From positions 26,052 through 90,051 of the forward strand of contig JAGVYD010000012.1 of NCBI GenBank assembly GCA_018303405.1: a stretch of 64,000 nucleotides of DNA, in the 5' to 3' direction. Shown here one piece after another: positions 19,501 to 29,700 of this stretch. The DNA comes from Candidatus Woesearchaeota archaeon. Its GTDB lineage: Archaea > Nanobdellota > Nanobdellia > Woesearchaeales > JABMPP01. Position numbers and translations under genes: made by a program. Each line of letters begins with the position of its first letter. Position 1 is the stretch's first letter. Below the pieces are notes generated by a model, which saw nothing but the letters and a program-made list of their open reading frames with translations, did no database searches and was not told where the DNA came from.

Positions 19501-20725
19501 CACTCCACCGCAGATTCTCAGCCTAACGCCACCTGAAAAATCCAAACTCCCGGTGAACACAACGAATTTCACGCTCCGGCTTGAAACCGATGAAGTTAGC
19601 TCATGTGCAATTTCAGAGCAGAAGGGCCTGAGATTTTCATTGATGCAGCCATTTGATTCTGCTGATGGATTTATACATTACAGCAACATAACCAACCTGA
19701 GCAATAATGTCGCATATACCAGGTACATCAAGTGCAAGGATACAAAGAATAACCTGCTGGCCCTGGAATACAACTTCTCAGTTGAGAACAGGACATTCAT
19801 TGCCCCTACATTATTGCCCATCAGCGCCAGGACAGTTGATGAGGCGTCTGCCATTGAAATATTTGTGAATGTGTCAGACGAGGAAAATGATCCCATCCAG
19901 CTCTACATAAAGGACCTGCCGAGCATCAATTTCCCCAAGCCAATTGCAGACAGGTTTACTCTGTCAAGCCAGACATTCATGCTCAGCACAAATTATGACG
20001 ATGCTGGCCAGTACAAGCTGCAGGTAATTGCCAGCGACGGTTCCGGAAATGTGACAACTGATTTTGTGCTCTATATAATTGATGTAAACAGGCCTCCGGT
20101 GCTTGACTTCATTGCGCCCATAACAGCAAAGGTTGGAAATTACCTATACAGAAACATCACAGCATCTGACCCTGACGGGGACGCATTGCTATTTTATGAG
20201 GATTCTGGTTTATTCACGGTCAACCTTTACACTGGCGGCGTGGTTTTCAAGCCAAAGGCTGAGCAGATTGGGAATTACACAGTGAATTTCAGTGTCAGCG
20301 ACGGCGAATATACGGACTATCAGCTTGTTCCTCTTGAGATAACTATGACCAACAGGCCGCCCGTGATCCAGTTTATGCCAACGATGTCCACATTGCAGGG
20401 CGCGCTGTTTGTTTATCAGGTTAATGCCACTGACCCGGATGGCGATGAGCTGAATTTCACGTCAAACAGCACTGCCTTCAATATCACAGCATCAGGCTTA
20501 ATCAGTTTCACGCCGGGGATTTCGGATGTCGGGACGCATATCGTCTCAGTTCGGGCAAGCGACGGGCTGCTTTCAGCGACGAGAATACTGAACCTATTAA
20601 TATATCCCACAAATTCAGCGCCGAAGATTTTGGACATCATCAAGCCTTTGTTTGCATTCCCGGGAGACCAGGTGAATATTACCGTCGAGGCGTGCGATCC
20701 TGAATTGGATCCATTGTGCGCCTAA
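10505..20725 (+). CDS. Giant secreted subtilase / type I phosphodiesterase-like protein
   Basis: 3,406 residues from the ATG at 10505 (open upstream to 10415, overlapping the previous gene). A hydrophobic signal segment lies at about 38-60. Then: a beta-helix-like region (66-202), a thrombospondin type 3-like calcium motif (224-262, DSDHDGKGDACD), and an S8 subtilase domain (about 420-875) with catalytic Asp464 (IMDTGLD), His513 (SHGTHVAGS) and Ser828 (GTSMATPHVAGS), carrying a roughly 100-residue insert before the Ser. After a beta-rich and propeller-like region comes a nucleotide pyrophosphatase/phosphodiesterase-type domain (about 1834-2250) with Asp1843 (VIDGMD), nucleophile Thr1884 (LTFPAYTSMMTG) and SDHGFGD. 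Then Ig-like repeats, a CARDB-like domain, a Rossmann/GATase-like domain (about 2796-2992) and cadherin-like repeats. The last repeat stops half-way (ends DPELDPLCA). It likely acts outside the cell on proteins and phosphodiesters. Confidence 0.88.
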   Translation: MKQAKKGMANNPGGSAGAGSAGCAGSASSSGVLRADAFYSRLFLILCLSFSFLALAEPASADMIAACPVDINSAGTWYLTENLDSASTCINILSSNVTLDCTGLGITGHQNGSGIVVNNSQDVLITNCEVIGFNVGVEASNSDVAVTYGLIFNNSIGISSDSLSAINASFNAIFSNTQWGAFNAAAGPVHAIDNYWGTTLPAEIEVALSGNVEYDPYLTENPYDDLDSDGIINLRDNCKSISNPDQADSDHDGKGDACDINVILNWFVFDPVNEAYSIYPPLLASTETGYFIVQLHDISQKDSTFSSISATSLGPVAQNAFLVQSGQTKLQIQSNANVRWADIYHPAFKLGQDLYYLASTGAGSGTNVEIEISYFPGGSASVLQQLASLNAQIMWEFENTVTLNLSVDSLLNISQNPYVFMIGRYYPVTEKNDVARGITRINAMHQGTYGTILTGAGHNISIMDTGLDTAIGCLGLTDCSTKNPTLMQDFIGRLLEVRLSSALPGNATDTNSHGTHVAGSAVGDGSLSGGMFKGAAPDAKFMYLKQIGNNAAGTQYAMQKGYKILTNSWGGTNCSFAYLPVAQTYDQLTYQFPKSAMLFAAGNEEQNPCGGTGQNSIEPEAVAKNVISVGATESLRALPAPPAAGPHAGNFYVTTSRRITGPPNFNYQSGFPIGTIAGDADNIYDIAGFSSRGPNANPLTANTVRIKPDIVAPGHYIISTRSTVCVDDSDANADGGINHSDCVGRGLPGGPYSAFQGNYSVIDILNSSGNVFVSNFNIRDSDIPGLLVYLNANYFGAPFTTSNVRPIPANPNMPGAATQFYMYNSGTSMATPHVAGSLAVILEYFTKLKGYNDVSSSLMKAMIINGARDIGKLGSPGGMTATNAPDNDQGWGMLSMDDALFPAGLATRLVYKDNEDPNKLKANNDIVSYIALGSVPIRFSKKVNISITLVWMDQPTAVPSHNLVNDLDLLVIDPKGEKFHGNIFKANGFSVPESTRAGKDAVNNVEKVKLQNAVEGFYNISVIAASIAGNPQAFALVVSPVIGADSQNAAGEYDYNFSIGEKVYAAAVGLPNGTSVKVYAIKHSDAVGLAEGQSISSLAQQSSGAVSVMTDNAGTFSGQLLWETSKDIKKIILSNGEFNILVDANNNGKFEASVDVLDYSGRIGFNVKCVNPANGNTCGVVESAISTGVKEQNFNKKDAAFAATDIISEDANKKGKLHIVKKGSLKDGKAYDADPSNTQEQLTFTAGTVQSATTNIWAPDLVGGDYDLVVDLGAGVNPDGIFNSSMDIVDADGFSVLGVVEQVKFAIDSGNTLHAVGVQISKDSSGNEITKLVYGYSLGGTKFTVDREHAELYDWSTDTTVKWKVLREGYGSKFRNPDIAVDSKGNPFIISEIHPTGFEWLIFMALNGTAGTYKTDFGKSIGGSTGNAVDIVIYYWDDFWDPQLSNPRIEIDPTNDMPIILSKVFLMFPDLFYFQQIYPVAAFTVQNVVFPHPLVPTTSTLDIKGGPAVYFGDSLQVATYAREETTGGGVVISHGTVHWPWKWDIPDAVSGEPSRTSNSYQIALDEETKVMSDIATASPRRGSWRWWPVDEVKGLGDDIGNGDLVVDENGDIHVAYYRNLQKYTSSISTVPDRRIFYSKFTAIPLANPPEYPESAIVDYSMPVMVSSDNTLSIHYTPGIDVDKYGRVHLVYPTETHIQYAQFESTVSPGADYDETQISNVQIIDVAPLADIGQNARPTVAVTENGPNIAFRDMDGINSSDNAGYFVRNTGPLDSPVFGTPVQILKPADYSAPPALNFIQMERNKWSKTMRPELYLGWTHILDGEMTFQFKKTLPHTTFLIVIDGMDSAKFNQQLANGNLPRMKQLMADYTSLKATATGIYPQLTFPAYTSMMTGLLPKDHGVPGDRFRASGQVIDLFTDPNKINSHLTSAGTETIFDVLAANSRTMASLEAPITKGIPSDDPNKNTAIDVSFSGGTINNFNDLTTYLNSIDSYDDQSDNDPVDFVSVYLLSQDHGLATASSSMSYTDADSKVGQIIDALAGVNGLEQSIFLITSDHGFGDVSASADKVIKDIHSATKTFTTDNNGYLAYYYLSGSPSNADISAAAKDIQDHNTIIPSSNVLGKLANIYVKQGPLYKNFVAGAVGGNSPAKYQNLFSQYSGDIIITPDTSFYFADAQHKALEKTTLNTVPIIITGNFYKSIIEGTLQLTAPVEQIDIAKTIAYIVGGSDIAQGVGGDGKNIFDPEFSVIVGSPVFVHLYDSQDNHVGILPSGELEATVPLSSYSFDNKTKKIRIDVLQKVDDYKILIDAFGTGNFTLRIRQNLRNESFAIDYPTMNIKQGSVAVVDMLSSPGFTMNFDFDGDSIFEAAVSPKSNIQSQLIDGNLIMAINALQGDKLDIDLLSQYGIRIQGTALNDIADGTIIFSKAPDEGYGGFGFLSVNELLNVNSPDGVEALIGDLNISLKYNTALLDHAVKGSLQLYNIQGGVPSVVPGAILKSNFNLFENIDSTGLYIVGAGDQSPIIHNVEVMPAVSNIANSMFLVVANITDNQALQGVVAKYLGNNYTMSFNIGNGLYETALQAPLADGTYPISVTATDNNNNTAIASYSAFRLDSTPPTVSIISPSDNSVIKDNLAFVKFQVNENVLNASYILDQGPEAQAPLEGFDITPGFGMHNLTVNVLDLALNPATDSISFEIPIDNVEVSELEMPYAAKLGQEIEVAFVARNTGNDSESVTFQLFDNATIVASQALLIASNETVISKFDYVPSLGVHNISVMASPVPGETYLADNRLAQLVKVSDKSVLLVVSDGADPAGSQDYLQAIASAGYDSVFFDTASSIITDKLVNDFRLVIWYTGNSQSTLNGIEAEILQNYILNGGRLFLSGSEIGKDISGTDFYSSGLGAAYTKSVDQLQNIVGIYQDPVSRGLLADIGEGGEEIAASPLANNSQIETVFTYIGANAAGLRKIDPNSKVVYFAFAFEVIASAEDRNIIMSRLIADFNIDDTPPQILSLTPPEKSKLPVNTTNFTLRLETDEVSSCAISEQKGLRFSLMQPFDSADGFIHYSNITNLSNNVAYTRYIKCKDTKNNLLALEYNFSVENRTFIAPTLLPISARTVDEASAIEIFVNVSDEENDPIQLYIKDLPSINFPKPIADRFTLSSQTFMLSTNYDDAGQYKLQVIASDGSGNVTTDFVLYIIDVNRPPVLDFIAPITAKVGNYLYRNITASDPDGDALLFYEDSGLFTVNLYTGGVVFKPKAEQIGNYTVNFSVSDGEYTDYQLVPLEITMTNRPPVIQFMPTMSTLQGALFVYQVNATDPDGDELNFTSNSTAFNITASGLISFTPGISDVGTHIVSVRASDGLLSATRILNLLIYPTNSAPKILDIIKPLFAFPGDQVNITVEACDPELDPLCA

Positions 20726-20784
20726 CAGCGCAAAGAGAGAGATATTGGATAATAAAAAATAAACATAAAATGAAAAAATAAAAA

Positions 20785-23700
20785 ATGAAAATCAAAAGAC
20801 AAAAGGGATTGGAAAATCTTGCATGGGCACTGGCTGCTCTGCTTATCCTTTGTTCTTCATTAGCTGCAGCCCTGCCTGACCTCATTGTGGACTCTGTCTC
20901 ATCTCCGTCGGTAATCAATACCAGCGCAAATGTCACAATAGAAGCCAACATAAGCAATATCGGCGATTCAAGTGCCAATAATTTCATGAATTTATTTATA
21001 GTTTCCCCGACTGTTACATCGCCTTATCTGTATGGACTGAGTGAACCGGCAGTGTATACTGGCTCTGTAGCTGACCAGCCAACTTCAGCCCTGGACTCCA
21101 TGGGCAACCTGCACATGCTATGGATGGACAGGCGAACCGGAGATCTGGAAATATTCTACCGCATGGAAGATAAGAATGGAAATATCCTAATTGACGACAC
21201 ACAGCTCACATTTTCAGGCACAGATGCTGTCAGGCCATCAATTGCAGTTGACTCAAATGATAAATTGCACATAGCGTGGCAGGACAGGAGGCTCGGCTCA
21301 CCTCAGATATTTTACAAGAAGCTTGACCCTTCGCTTGATGACCAGGATGGCAGTTCAGCCACTGCTGCTGCCATAACTGAAGTCAGTGATATGCACATAT
21401 CAATCAATGCCCAGAATGAGCATGGCTCACAGGACTCACAGCCGGCTATCGCAGTAGATAATACCCAGGATGTGCACATTGTCTGGGAAAGGACCGGCGA
21501 CGAAAGCATCGGATATGCCAAGCTGGATAACGATGGGAATTTCATAATTACCGATGTGAGAATTACAGAGCAATATGGGAATCTGTTCCATTCAGTCCCA
21601 TCCATTGGCATTGACAGCAATGGCAATGTCCATATTGCATGGAATGAGGTGACCTTCACTTGCGATTATGAAGTATTTTACATGATGCTCAACGGCTCAA
21701 ATGGGCAGCCATTAATCAATGCGAGCCAAGTCAGCATAGACGATTGCTACGCATCATTTTGGCAGAAGCTGGCAGTGGACTCCTCAAATAATGTGCTCAT
21801 TGTTGCGGCAGATGAAGGTGGATTGGAAACAAATATCTTCTTTACTGCTTTTAATCCATATGCATCGGGCCTTGATGGGCAGCCGGCAAACCTTACCCTC
21901 ATTGCCTATTTTCCATTTGGCCCGCTTCTTCCGGATGATGGAATATACAGGACACAGCCTAACATGGCGCTTCTGAATGATAATGCACACATTGCATTCT
22001 ATGATGAAACTACAGGCGATCAGGAATTGCACCTGGTTGTCGTGGGCCTTTATGGCAACCTTTTGACTCAGGACACACAAATGAGCAATGGCGCCTATGT
22101 CACGACATGGACGGGTTGGACTTTCCCTTCAATAGCAGTCAGCAATTCAGGTGATGGATACATCATGTGGACAGATTACAATCCTGGCCAATATTCTATT
22201 TTCAGGTCGACTTATAATTTGCCGCAGCCAAGGATATTTGACCAGCAGTTGGCAAGCGCAAATGCCGGGCAGGCAGTGAATGTGCCTGCCACCCTTGATA
22301 CCTCTGGCCTGGTTGGCAGCTATAATTTATTTGTAATCACAGACTCAGCAAATTCCATCAGCGAGGAAAATGAAAGCAACAACAATCTTTTGTTCTCGTT
22401 GCCTGTTATTCAGGGCGCTGACCTAGTAATTGATGTGCTGACTGTTGTTCCAAATGAATCCATAATCTCGGGCGCTGGCATGGTTGTCAACGCAACTGTC
22501 AGGAATGCTGGAATTGTTGACTTGTCAGGCCCAATCTTGGTGGATTTCTTCGTGGATGACCTGTTTATCACTTCCACAATTGTTGATACTGTCCTGACAT
22601 CAGGCTCTTCAATTATAATAGGCGGCATGTGGCAGGCCATACCTGGAGACCATGTTATCAAGGCTGTTGTAAATCCATCCGGCTGGATCCCGGAACAGGA
22701 CCTGGGCAATAATGAAAATTCAGTAGCGCTCCCATACATAATCGGACCGGACTTGATCCTGACAAACATTAGCTGGATGCCAAATGAGACAATTGCAGCG
22801 CTTGGCTCGGTAATAAATTTCAATATCACCATGATGAACATCGGGGGCTCTTCAGTAGAAAGTGGATTTTATGTGGCAGTGAGCCTGAATGATGTATTTG
22901 TGGGCAATGCGTATGTGCCGGCATCTGTTGGCAGCCCCATACTTCCAAACGCGTCGCGATCAGTGATTTTTGCCTGGGCTGTCTCCGTGGGCAACAGGAC
23001 AAATTTGACGGCAAATGTCGATGCGTATAATTACATTTTTGAGCAAAATGAGAGCAATAACCTATTGAAAAATGAATTTCTGCTGCAGGTTGACTTGCCT
23101 GATGTAATTGTTTCAGATGTATTTGTTCAGCCCAGCCCTGCCAGGGTCGGCAACCTGCTGAATTTCACAGCAACGGTCACAAATATTGGCGCAGTCACCC
23201 TCTACCCTGATTATTATGTGCAATTCCTTGTGAACAATGCATTTGTGCAGAATGTTTACACCACCATCAACATCCCTCCTGGGGCTTCACTCAACATTTC
23301 AACAACAGTTAATTATGCCGGGATTTTAGGCTCGCATAATCTCACAGCGAACGCAGATGCATACAACTATTTCCCGGAACTGAATGAGCTGAACAACCTC
23401 CGGATGGAAGGATTCAATGTTTCATCGGGCCCAATAATTAATGGTGTTTCACACTATCCGTCTGCAGTTGCAGGCGGGCAGGGATTCAATGTAACTGCAA
23501 ATGTGACTGATGACAAGGGTGTGGCTTCTGTCGAGATTTATTACAGATATGATAGCGGTCCATTTGCAACAGGCAGCATGGCCTTGGCAGGAGGGGACAT
23601 TTTCCAGGGTGCAGTCTCTGGGATGGCCAATATCACAAATATATCCTATTTTGTGGCTGCAATAGACACTGATGGATTTTCAACCAATTCCACATTATTC

Positions 23701-26700
23701 ACTGTTTTGATTGATTCAATGCCTCCTGGCTTCGGCAATATCCAAACCTCATTGCCATTGCCCAGTGCCTTGAAGCCTGCGAGGGTCACTGCAAGGATTC
23801 TCGACAAAAATGATATTGCCAGCACAATCCTCTCCTATAGCTATGATGGCATAACCTTCCAAAACATTTCCATGGCCAATACCCTGTCTGGCAAGCTGGA
23901 CGTGTTGGTGCTCGGTGCAGACTCAGCTTCATACCTGAATGATGTGAAGAATAAGCTGCTCCAGTTCAATTTCATAAACAGCGTTGATGTCTTCCAGGCA
24001 AATCTTGACACGCCGAGCCTGGCCCTGCTGATGCAATATGATGCAGTCCTGACATGGACAAACAACTGCTATTTCAATAATGTGGCTTTGGGGGATGTCC
24101 TGGCTGCATATGTGGACAATGGTGGAGGAGTTGTGACAGGCGTGTTTGCATATAGCGGCGGGTGCCAGGGGCCTGCTGGCAGGTTCTTGTCCAGCAATTA
24201 CTTTGCAATCCCCTCAAGCACATCTTACACTTCAGGAAGCAGCACTTTCAATATCCTCAAGCCAGGCCACCAGATACTTGACGGATTTTCCGTGCTCAAC
24301 GTGCTATATTATAGGGCGGCCAGCACAACTGTTGTAGCTGGCTCGGAAAGGGTACTTGACTGGAGCGATAGCAGGGCTTTGGTTGCGACCAGGGATATAG
24401 GGAGCGGAAGGGTGGTTGGCTTGGGAATCTGGCCCCCGTCGTCAGATGTCACTGGCTCAAGCTGGAGCTCAGCTACAGACGGTGATGTCCTGATGGCAAA
24501 TTCATTGCTTTTCACCTCGCCAAAGAATTTGGTCTTCGCCGACATCCCTCCTGCAAATGTGTCAGGCAATGTAACATATTTCATCAGCTCAACTGATGCA
24601 GCCGGCAACACCAATGTGTCCCAGCTAAAAATATTTTCCACTGATGCAGAGATTCCAATGGTATCAAATATCAGTTTCATCCCCCCAAATCCAACTTTAA
24701 ATGATATCATAAGTGTCAAGGCAACAGTGACTGACAACATTGGCCTGAAAAATGTCACAATCAATTACACAGTCGGCAGCCAGCGCGTGGCAAGGCAAAT
24801 GCTGCCCGGAGTCCAGCCCAACACATTTGTAATAAACATCGGGCCAATTTTCTACAACGAAACAGAATTCATCATCCAGGCCGAGGACAATTCCACCAAT
24901 CTCAACCGTTCCGATCCTATTTTAATCCCGATTGCCATTCCCCAGATGGGTTACAGCCCATCCTCTGTCAATTTTGCCCAGTCCGGCATCGGGGATTTGC
25001 TGTATGAGAACATCTCAATATATAACAATGGGACTGTTAACCTCACTGTGCGGATTTCATTGCCCTCTTTCCTGAAAAATTCATCTGTCGCCTGCGACAG
25101 GCCTTTTGTTGTGACAGGCGACAACAATGCCCTCATATTGATGGTGGAGAGCAACCAGGATGGCACATTCAGCCCCCAGCAGCAGGTTGCGGATGAGCCA
25201 TGGTCCCAGCTGTGGGGATTGGGAATAGGGGATTTTGACAATGACAATGACTGTGATTTTGTAACTGGCAGCAGCACCAATAATGTGTATTATTACAATA
25301 ACAATGATAACAATGTATTCTCACCTGCGCAGGTGTTGAACACTTATACATCAAGCAGCTATGCAATGGATGTTGCAGTTGAAGATTATAACAATGACGG
25401 CAACCAGGATTTCATCCTTTCCGGAAATAACCAGCTCCTATACCTTTTCACAGGGCTCGGGAACGGCTCTTTTGTAAAAACGCAGCTTGCAGATGCCATC
25501 ACAAGCGCAAGGGGCAAGGACGCCGCTGATGTTGACAGCGACGGTAATATGGACTTTGTCATTGGCACGAGCTCAACAAATCTGTACCTCTACAGGGGCA
25601 ATGGGGACGGGACATTCAAGGTCAGGGAGACTATCACTCACCCGTACTCGGATGTTTATTCCGTCATCCTGGCTGACTTTGACAGCGATGACAGGATTGA
25701 CATCATCTCACAAAGTTCCTCGAGCGGTGGAGAGCTCTACTTCCTGAAAGGCAACGGGGATGGGACATTCCAAACCGGAGTCTACACTGGTCAGGATATG
25801 AATAATTACCCTCCGGGAGATAATTTTGATTTTGACAATGATGGCAAGATGGACCTGGCAATTGCCACATACACTTCAACATCGTTGAGATGGCTGAAGG
25901 GAAATGGCAATGCAACGTTTGTGTCGCCCGCAAATACCATCATTGGCCCGGCACTGGGCAATGGCAGGATGGGAGTGTCAGCACCGACACCAAGGAAATT
26001 CATGACAGTAAGGCTGGCCCCCAATTCAGGATATACCCTCCAAATCCAGCTGGACACAAGATTGCCTGGAAATTTCTCTGGAAATGTTACAGTTCGCTCG
26101 AATGATCCAATAAATCCAATTGCTGGAATTCCAGTTTCTGCTGAAATCATCGACACCCTGCCTCCCTTAATAGAAAACATCACCAATGTCAGCGGAGTTC
26201 AGAATGCATTGCAATCCTTCAGGATAGAAGCAACGGTCAGTGATAATTCCCAGGTTAAAAATGTGACAATGCAATTCTTCAGGGATAATGTGACTCTGAC
26301 TTATGTCATGGGCAGAAATATGGGCACAGGCCTTTCTGGCATCTACAACGCAACTATACCATACTATAACATATCATCAAATTACACATATTTTATTGTA
26401 GCCACAGATGCCGGGAACCTCATGTCAGCTAGCGGTAATTATAGTTTCCAGACAACGACTCCTCCCGCCATATTCAATGTCAGCATAGACCCCCTTTTCC
26501 CTGGCCTGAATCAAAACATTGATGTGTCTGCAAATATTACCGACGATAAAGGTGTGCAGTCTGCAATTGTTTTCTACACAAAGCAGGTTGGCGCATTGAA
26601 CCTGACAGGAATTATCAGCCATTGGGCGGCTGAAAATAATGCTGATGACACCGAAGGAAGCAATAATGGCGCATTGGTCAATGGCGCAGGCTTTGCGCAG

Positions 26701-29700
26701 GGCAAGTCCGGAGATGCATTCAGCTTTGACGGCATTGATGATTATGTTAATGTTCCGCATGATGCCTCATTGAGCCCATCAACTGTGACAGTCATGGCAT
26801 GGATTTATCCCACTACACTGTCCGGCAATCATAATGTGGTGTTCAAGGGCGACCATCAGTATTTGCTCCAAATCAGGAACAGCAATGTTCTCTTTGGCTC
26901 AAAAGACGCTTCAGGCGCCTACTCTGAATTCCAGGGAAGCCTGCCGCTCCAGGCAAATGCCTGGAACCATGTGGCAATAACCCATAATGGAAGCGTGAGG
27001 AGAATTTATGTAAATGGCGCGCTGGACCCAACAGCATCATCCCAGAATGGCCTTTACACCCTTGATGCCAATGCCCTTAAAATTGGCATCCACAATATAC
27101 TGAGCGAGCCATTTAATGGCCTTATTGACGAAGTCAAAATTTATGGGAGATCGCTGACCAATTCCGAAATAGCAGCAATGTACAATTCAGGCCAAAATGG
27201 GGTTTGCTATACTTTGAATGAATGCTTTGACTCTGTTGCAATGGGCAATCTTGGTGATGCTTATAGCGCAACCATGCCCGGCGCGGCGCAGACATTAAGC
27301 ATGCAATTTTACATCAATGCAGTTGACTTTGACGGATTTGCCACAAACTCCTCACGCTTCAATTTCACAATTGATGGCCAGGTGCCGGGCGTGGCAACAG
27401 TGCAGCTTGAGCCGGTTTATCCAAAGCACAGTGACAATGTTTCCGTTACTGCAGATATTGAAGACAATGTGGGAGTCACTGGCGCAACGCTTTATTATAG
27501 CTATGACGGCCTGAACTTTGAAAGCATAGTGATGAATTCATCAGGGCAAAACAAGATAAATGTTCTTGTGCTCGGAGCCGATCCATCCAATTATCTAACT
27601 GATGTCAAGAATAAGCTCCTTCAATTCCCGTCTATTAACTCTGCTGATACGTACGATGCAACAAGCGGAACTCCGACATTGGGACAGTTAATGGCATATG
27701 ATGCAGTGATTACCTGGACGGACTATTGCTATTCCAACAGTGTTGCCATGGGCAATGTCATGGCGGACTATGTGGACAGCGGAGGAGGCGTTGTGATGGG
27801 CGTATTTGCCTACAATGGCGGCTGCACAGGCCTTGAAGGAAGATTCCTTTCCAACAATTATTATGCCATCCCTTCAGGCACAGGTTCATCCAGCGGCGGC
27901 AGCCTTGTCAACATCCTGATACCAAATCATCCGATCTTCAGGGGATTCAATTCCATCTATGTGGATTATTATCGCGCTGCCAGCACATCAGTTGTGGCTG
28001 GCTCTGAAAGGGTTGCAAATTGGAATGATGGAAGGGTTTTGGTGGCCACCAGGCAGATTGGCCAGGGCCGGACAGTTGGGCTTGGATTCTGGCCGCCGTC
28101 ATCAGATGTAACGGGCACAAGCTGGTCTTCATCTACGGATGGCGATGTGCTGATGGCAAATTCCCTGCTTTATGCAGCTGGTTCTGATGGATTTGCCGCC
28201 AAAATACCTGCGAGGAACAGCACAGGAAATGTTACCTTTTTTATCAATGCAACAGATTTGGCCGGCAATACAAATGTTTCAATATTTTATTATTACCTGG
28301 CAGATGGGGAATCTCCGACAATCAGCAATGTCACTTTCAATCCGGCAGTCCCAAGCGTAAATGATAAAATAAACATCACAGCTGTGATTGAGGATAACCA
28401 ATTTGTCGGCTTGGCCTATCTCAGCTACTACAATGGAGTTAACAGGACTGTTGTTTACCTAAATGCCACTGGAAATAATACTTACTTTGTGCAGATAGGG
28501 CCATTGGCATTGAACCAGACTGATTTCTACCTGCTTGCCAGGGATCCGGCCGGGAATTCAGTCAATACAAGCCCCATGGTCATCACTTTCGCCACACCGC
28601 AGATTATCGTTGTGCCATTGGAAATAAATTTCTCCATAGTGGGCATTGGAAATGATGTCAGGGCCAATCTGTCCATAACGAATGACGGGGCAGCTGAATT
28701 GATTGCCAGCGTCAAGCTTCCTCATTTCCTGAACGCTTCGCAAAACACTTCGTATGTATCTTCATGCAGCAATGCTTTCATTGTCACCTCCGATGTCAGT
28801 GGCCTGCTCGCATATCTTAAAATCAATGGTGATGGGACTTTCGGGCCGCAGACCTCAATTGTCGACGAGCCATGGACCGGCGTTTGGGGAGTTGGAATCG
28901 CTGACTTTGACAATGACAATGATTGCGACTTTGTGACAGGGGGGAGCGACAGCAATATCCATTACTACCAGCAAACCTCGCCCTTTGCCTTCGCGCCGCA
29001 GGTTTATTCAGGTACATATTCATCATCAGGATATGGCATGGACATAGCAGTGGCTGATTATGATGAGGATGGCAATGACGATTTTGTCATTTCCGGCAAT
29101 GGTGGAAATGTATACCTTTTCAAGGGAACTGGCTCCGGGACTTTCACAAGCACCCTGCTGGAGGGATTGCCTGCAGCAGGACGTGGAAAAGACTCAGGCG
29201 ATGTCAATAATGACGGCCACATTGACTTTGTCTCAGCAACCTCAGATTATAATTTATGGCTTTACAAGGGAAAAGGTGACGGGACATTCTTTGCAAGGGA
29301 ACTTGTCAGCCACCCGTATTATAATGTCTACAGCGTTGTCCTTGCTGATTATGACAACGATGGGAATGTGGATATCATGGCTGAGAATTGGGGCGGCACA
29401 GGTGACTTATACTTCCATAAAGGAAACGGGGATGGCACTTTCCAGGCAGAAGTGTATTCAGGCATAAGCCTAAGTGATTATATCCCTGCGGAAAATTATG
29501 ACTTTGACCAGGACGGAAATATGGACATTGTCATTTCCAGGTACAGCAATTCTGATGTAAGGTGGTACAAAGGGGATGGGGACGGAACCTTCACTGCGCC
29601 GGCAAACACGCTGATAGGTGCGCCGCTGGGCAGTCAGCGAATGTCTGTCAGCACGACACCAATTGACACCGGATTTGAAATAATCATATCGCCCAATGAA

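Noticed and set aside
20690..20725. Stop codon of the first giant gene considered as a programmed frameshift or readthrough into the next gene
   Set aside because: No slippery sequence is evident, the 59-base gap contains further stops, and the next gene starts with its own signal peptide.
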